Part shown: positions 4,915-5,731 of the stretch, one piece after another
Numbering within the stretch: the first letter of the stretch is position 1
Layout: each line of letters starts with the position of its first letter
Position numbers and translations under genes: made by a program
The notes under the pieces: generated by a model
The model's input: only the letters and a program-made list of their open reading frames with translations
The model's database searches: none
What the model was told of the DNA's origin: nothing
Assembly (NCBI GenBank): GCA_946481475.1
Contig: CAMLOB010000290.1
Span: 1-5,731 of the forward strand
Reading direction: 5' to 3'
Length of the DNA: 5,731 bases
Source of the DNA: an uncultured Chlorobiota bacterium
Lineage (GTDB): Bacteria > Bacteroidota > Kapaibacteriia > OLB7

Positions 4915-5286
4915 TTATACATGCTGATCGACAAGGACGGGATTGCCGTCGGGATCGATAATCATGAAGCTTGCAGGACCGGAACTCTCTTCATCGGCTT
5001 CGGTGGCCATATCCACCCCCTTCTCTTTGAGTTGCTTCTGAAGATCCCTTATATCCGTGAAGGAATCGAGCCGGTTCGCGTTCTGATCCCAGCCCGGATT
5101 GAACGTCAGAATATTCTTGTCGAACATCCCTTGAAAGAGTCCGATCACGCACCCTTCATTCTTCATGATAAGCCAGTTCTGAGACATGTCTCCTCCGAAA
5201 ACCTCAAAGCCGAGATTTTCATAGAATGCTTTCGAGGCTGCAATGTCCCTGACGTTCAGGCTTACCGAGAAGGCTCCCAGTTTCAT
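4915..5286 (-). CDS. VOC-superfamily (glyoxalase/bleomycin-resistance fold) small protein
   Basis: A 123-residue, single-module-length VOC protein, probably cytoplasmic and a dimer like other short members. The two beta-alpha-beta halves are visible: SVSLNVRDIAASKAFYENLGFEVFGG at residues 7-32 with the hallmark D..ASK.FYE.LGF; strand NWLIMKN (37-43); VIGLFQGMF (47-55) and ILTFNPGWDQN (59-69); helix DIRDLQKQLKEKGVDM (78-93); and the closing DPDGNPVLVDQH (111-122). The usual metal-ligand positions look occupied by S9 or nearby, Q52, F62 and D120 rather than His/Glu, so metal-dependent glyoxalase I activity is not supported. The GMF.KNILTFNPGWDQN stretch recurs, from memory, in a subgroup frequent in Bacteroidota. 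The substrate is unknown. The ATG is preceded by GGAGG 4 nt upstream and a TAnnTTTG promoter element at 5348-5355. It is the first gene after tuf. Confidence 0.9.
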   Translation of the reverse strand: MKLGAFSVSLNVRDIAASKAFYENLGFEVFGGDMSQNWLIMKNEGCVIGLFQGMFDKNILTFNPGWDQNANRLDSFTDIRDLQKQLKEKGVDMATEADEESSGPASFMIIDPDGNPVLVDQHV

Positions 5287-5290
5287 AGTT

Positions 5291-5295
5291 CCTCC
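5291..5295 (-). promoter_or_regulatory. Ribosome-binding site of the VOC gene
   Basis: GGAGG on the minus strand, 4 nt before ATG 5286. It fixes the start. Confidence 0.75.
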
Positions 5296-5319
5296 ATTGA
5301 TGGTCGGATAGATTGGCAG

Positions 5320-5330
5320 GGCAACTTGCC
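5320..5330. promoter_or_regulatory. Small palindrome in the VOC gene leader
   Basis: GGCAA-C-TTGCC is a perfect 5-1-5 palindrome located 18 bp downstream of the -7 element and 34 bp upstream of the ATG. It could be an operator or chance. Confidence 0.25.
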
Positions 5331-5347
5331 TTGATCCGTATGCTGTG

Positions 5348-5355
5348 CAAAGATA
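5348..5355 (-). promoter_or_regulatory. Candidate -7 element of the VOC gene promoter
   Basis: TATCTTTG on the minus strand matches TAnnTTTG, 62 bp upstream of the VOC ATG. The -33 region has only a T-run (TATTTTC) and no TTG at good spacing, so this promoter is weaker than the S10 one. It is well placed between the tuf terminator and the gene. Confidence 0.5.
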
Positions 5356-5416
5356 GGAACGTCACGGTGAAAATAGCAGGTCGGAACTCCCAGACACGAT
5401 TTTACCTTCAGACAAC

Positions 5417-5450
5417 AAAGCCCCCGCAGGTCAATCCCTGCGGGGGCTTT
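5417..5450 (-). terminator. Intrinsic terminator of tuf
   Basis: A perfect 14-bp stem (5417-5430 with 5437-5450) has a GC-rich core GCCCCCGCAGG and a 6-nt loop. It starts 38 bp after the tuf stop. On the minus strand the stem ends in CTTT and continues GTTGT, a modest U-tract. It should end tuf transcription before the VOC gene and uncouple tuf from the S10 operon. On the plus strand the U-tract is worse, which supports the minus-strand reading. Confidence 0.85.
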
Positions 5451-5488
5451 GAACGGAAGATTGCTCTTCGATCAGTCTTTGTTCAGAC

Positions 5489-5731
5489 TTACTCGATGAT
5501 CTTCGTCACGATGCCTGCGCCGACGGTACGGCCGCCTTCGCGGACGGCGAAGCGGAGGCCCTCCTCCATAGCGATCGGCGAGATCAGCTCGACTTCGATG
5601 TTGTCGATGTTGTCCCCCGGCATCACCATCTCGGTTCCGGCCGGCAGACCCATCACACCGGTCACGTCAGTCGTACGGAAGTAGAACTGCGGACGGTAGT
5701 TGTTGAAGAACGGCGTGTGACGGCCACCCTC
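5489..5731 (-). CDS. tuf: Elongation factor Tu, C-terminal 80 residues (partial)
   Basis: EF-Tu delivers aminoacyl-tRNA to the ribosome as a GTP complex. The fragment is the end of domain 3: [18 protein letters not shown] at residues 2-19 of the fragment, TDVTG at 21-25, EMVMPGDN at 34-41, and [23 protein letters not shown] at 58-80, then TAA. The frame runs unbroken to the window edge; domains 1 and 2 lie outside. PGDN is followed by IDNIEVELI, one residue longer than the E. coli sequence as I recall it. A strong terminator follows within 40 bp. tuf next to the S10 operon is the classical str-S10 arrangement, but here 2.8 kb of other genes separate tuf from rpsJ. Whether this is the only tuf copy cannot be seen. 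Confidence 0.97.
   Translation of the reverse strand, partial: EGGRHTPFFNNYRPQFYFRTTDVTGVMGLPAGTEMVMPGDNIDNIEVELISPIAMEEGLRFAVREGGRTVGAGIVTKIIE

Noticed and set aside
4378..5334. 318-codon open frame on the plus strand, opposite the lysozyme and VOC genes
   Set aside because: It lies antisense to two genes with clear family motifs, its protein has no recognisable domain, and it has no good ribosome site. It is a by-product of codon bias.

Overview
This window appears to come from a bacterium of the Bacteroidota or the wider FCB group. Three things point there: the sequences of S10, L3, L4, L23 and L2; a very good Bacteroidota-type promoter (-33 TTG, -7 TAnnTTTG) ahead of rpsJ, with a second -7 match ahead of the VOC gene; and ribosomal-protein starts that mostly lack a clear Shine-Dalgarno sequence. 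No genus can be named from the sequence alone. Every convincing gene is on the minus strand, so the window reads biologically from right to left.

Right edge (5731 to 5287): the last 80 codons of tuf (EF-Tu domain 3), followed by a perfect 14-bp stem terminator. The 200-bp gap also holds the promoter of the next gene.

Middle (5286 to 3350): three accessory genes lie between tuf and the S10 operon. They are a small VOC-fold (glyoxalase-like) protein, a 250-residue peptidoglycan-binding plus goose-type lysozyme protein without a signal peptide, and a short unrecognised lipoprotein. The 383-bp gap between the lysozyme and lipoprotein genes has no gene. It holds an AG microsatellite, a 25-bp imperfect palindrome and a roughly 180-bp imperfect inverted repeat of dispersed-element character.

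Regulatory region (3349 to 2688): about 660 bp without a gene. It contains the S10 operon promoter, with a perfect inverted repeat between its -33 and -7 elements, then a leader of about 290 nt with several hairpins. Two of these are mutually exclusive and lie about 40 nt before the rpsJ start.

Left (2687 to 1): the start of the S10 operon in canonical order, rpsJ-rplC-rplD-rplW-rplB. L4 has an unusual acidic C-terminal tail of about 49 residues, and the codons at its end also form the ribosome-binding site of rplW. rplB is cut by the window edge. Its last ~35 codons before the edge depart from the family at several near-invariant residues and then run into a premature stop that looks like a one-base frameshift. 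Poor sequence at a contig end is the likeliest cause.

The ribosomal genes work together as one transcription and assembly unit. The three inserted genes have no evident role in translation, and the tuf terminator plus the separate S10 promoter suggest that tuf and the S10 operon are transcribed independently here. I see no obvious new multi-gene system. The most unusual items are the lysozyme gene in this location, the rpsJ leader and the L4 tail.
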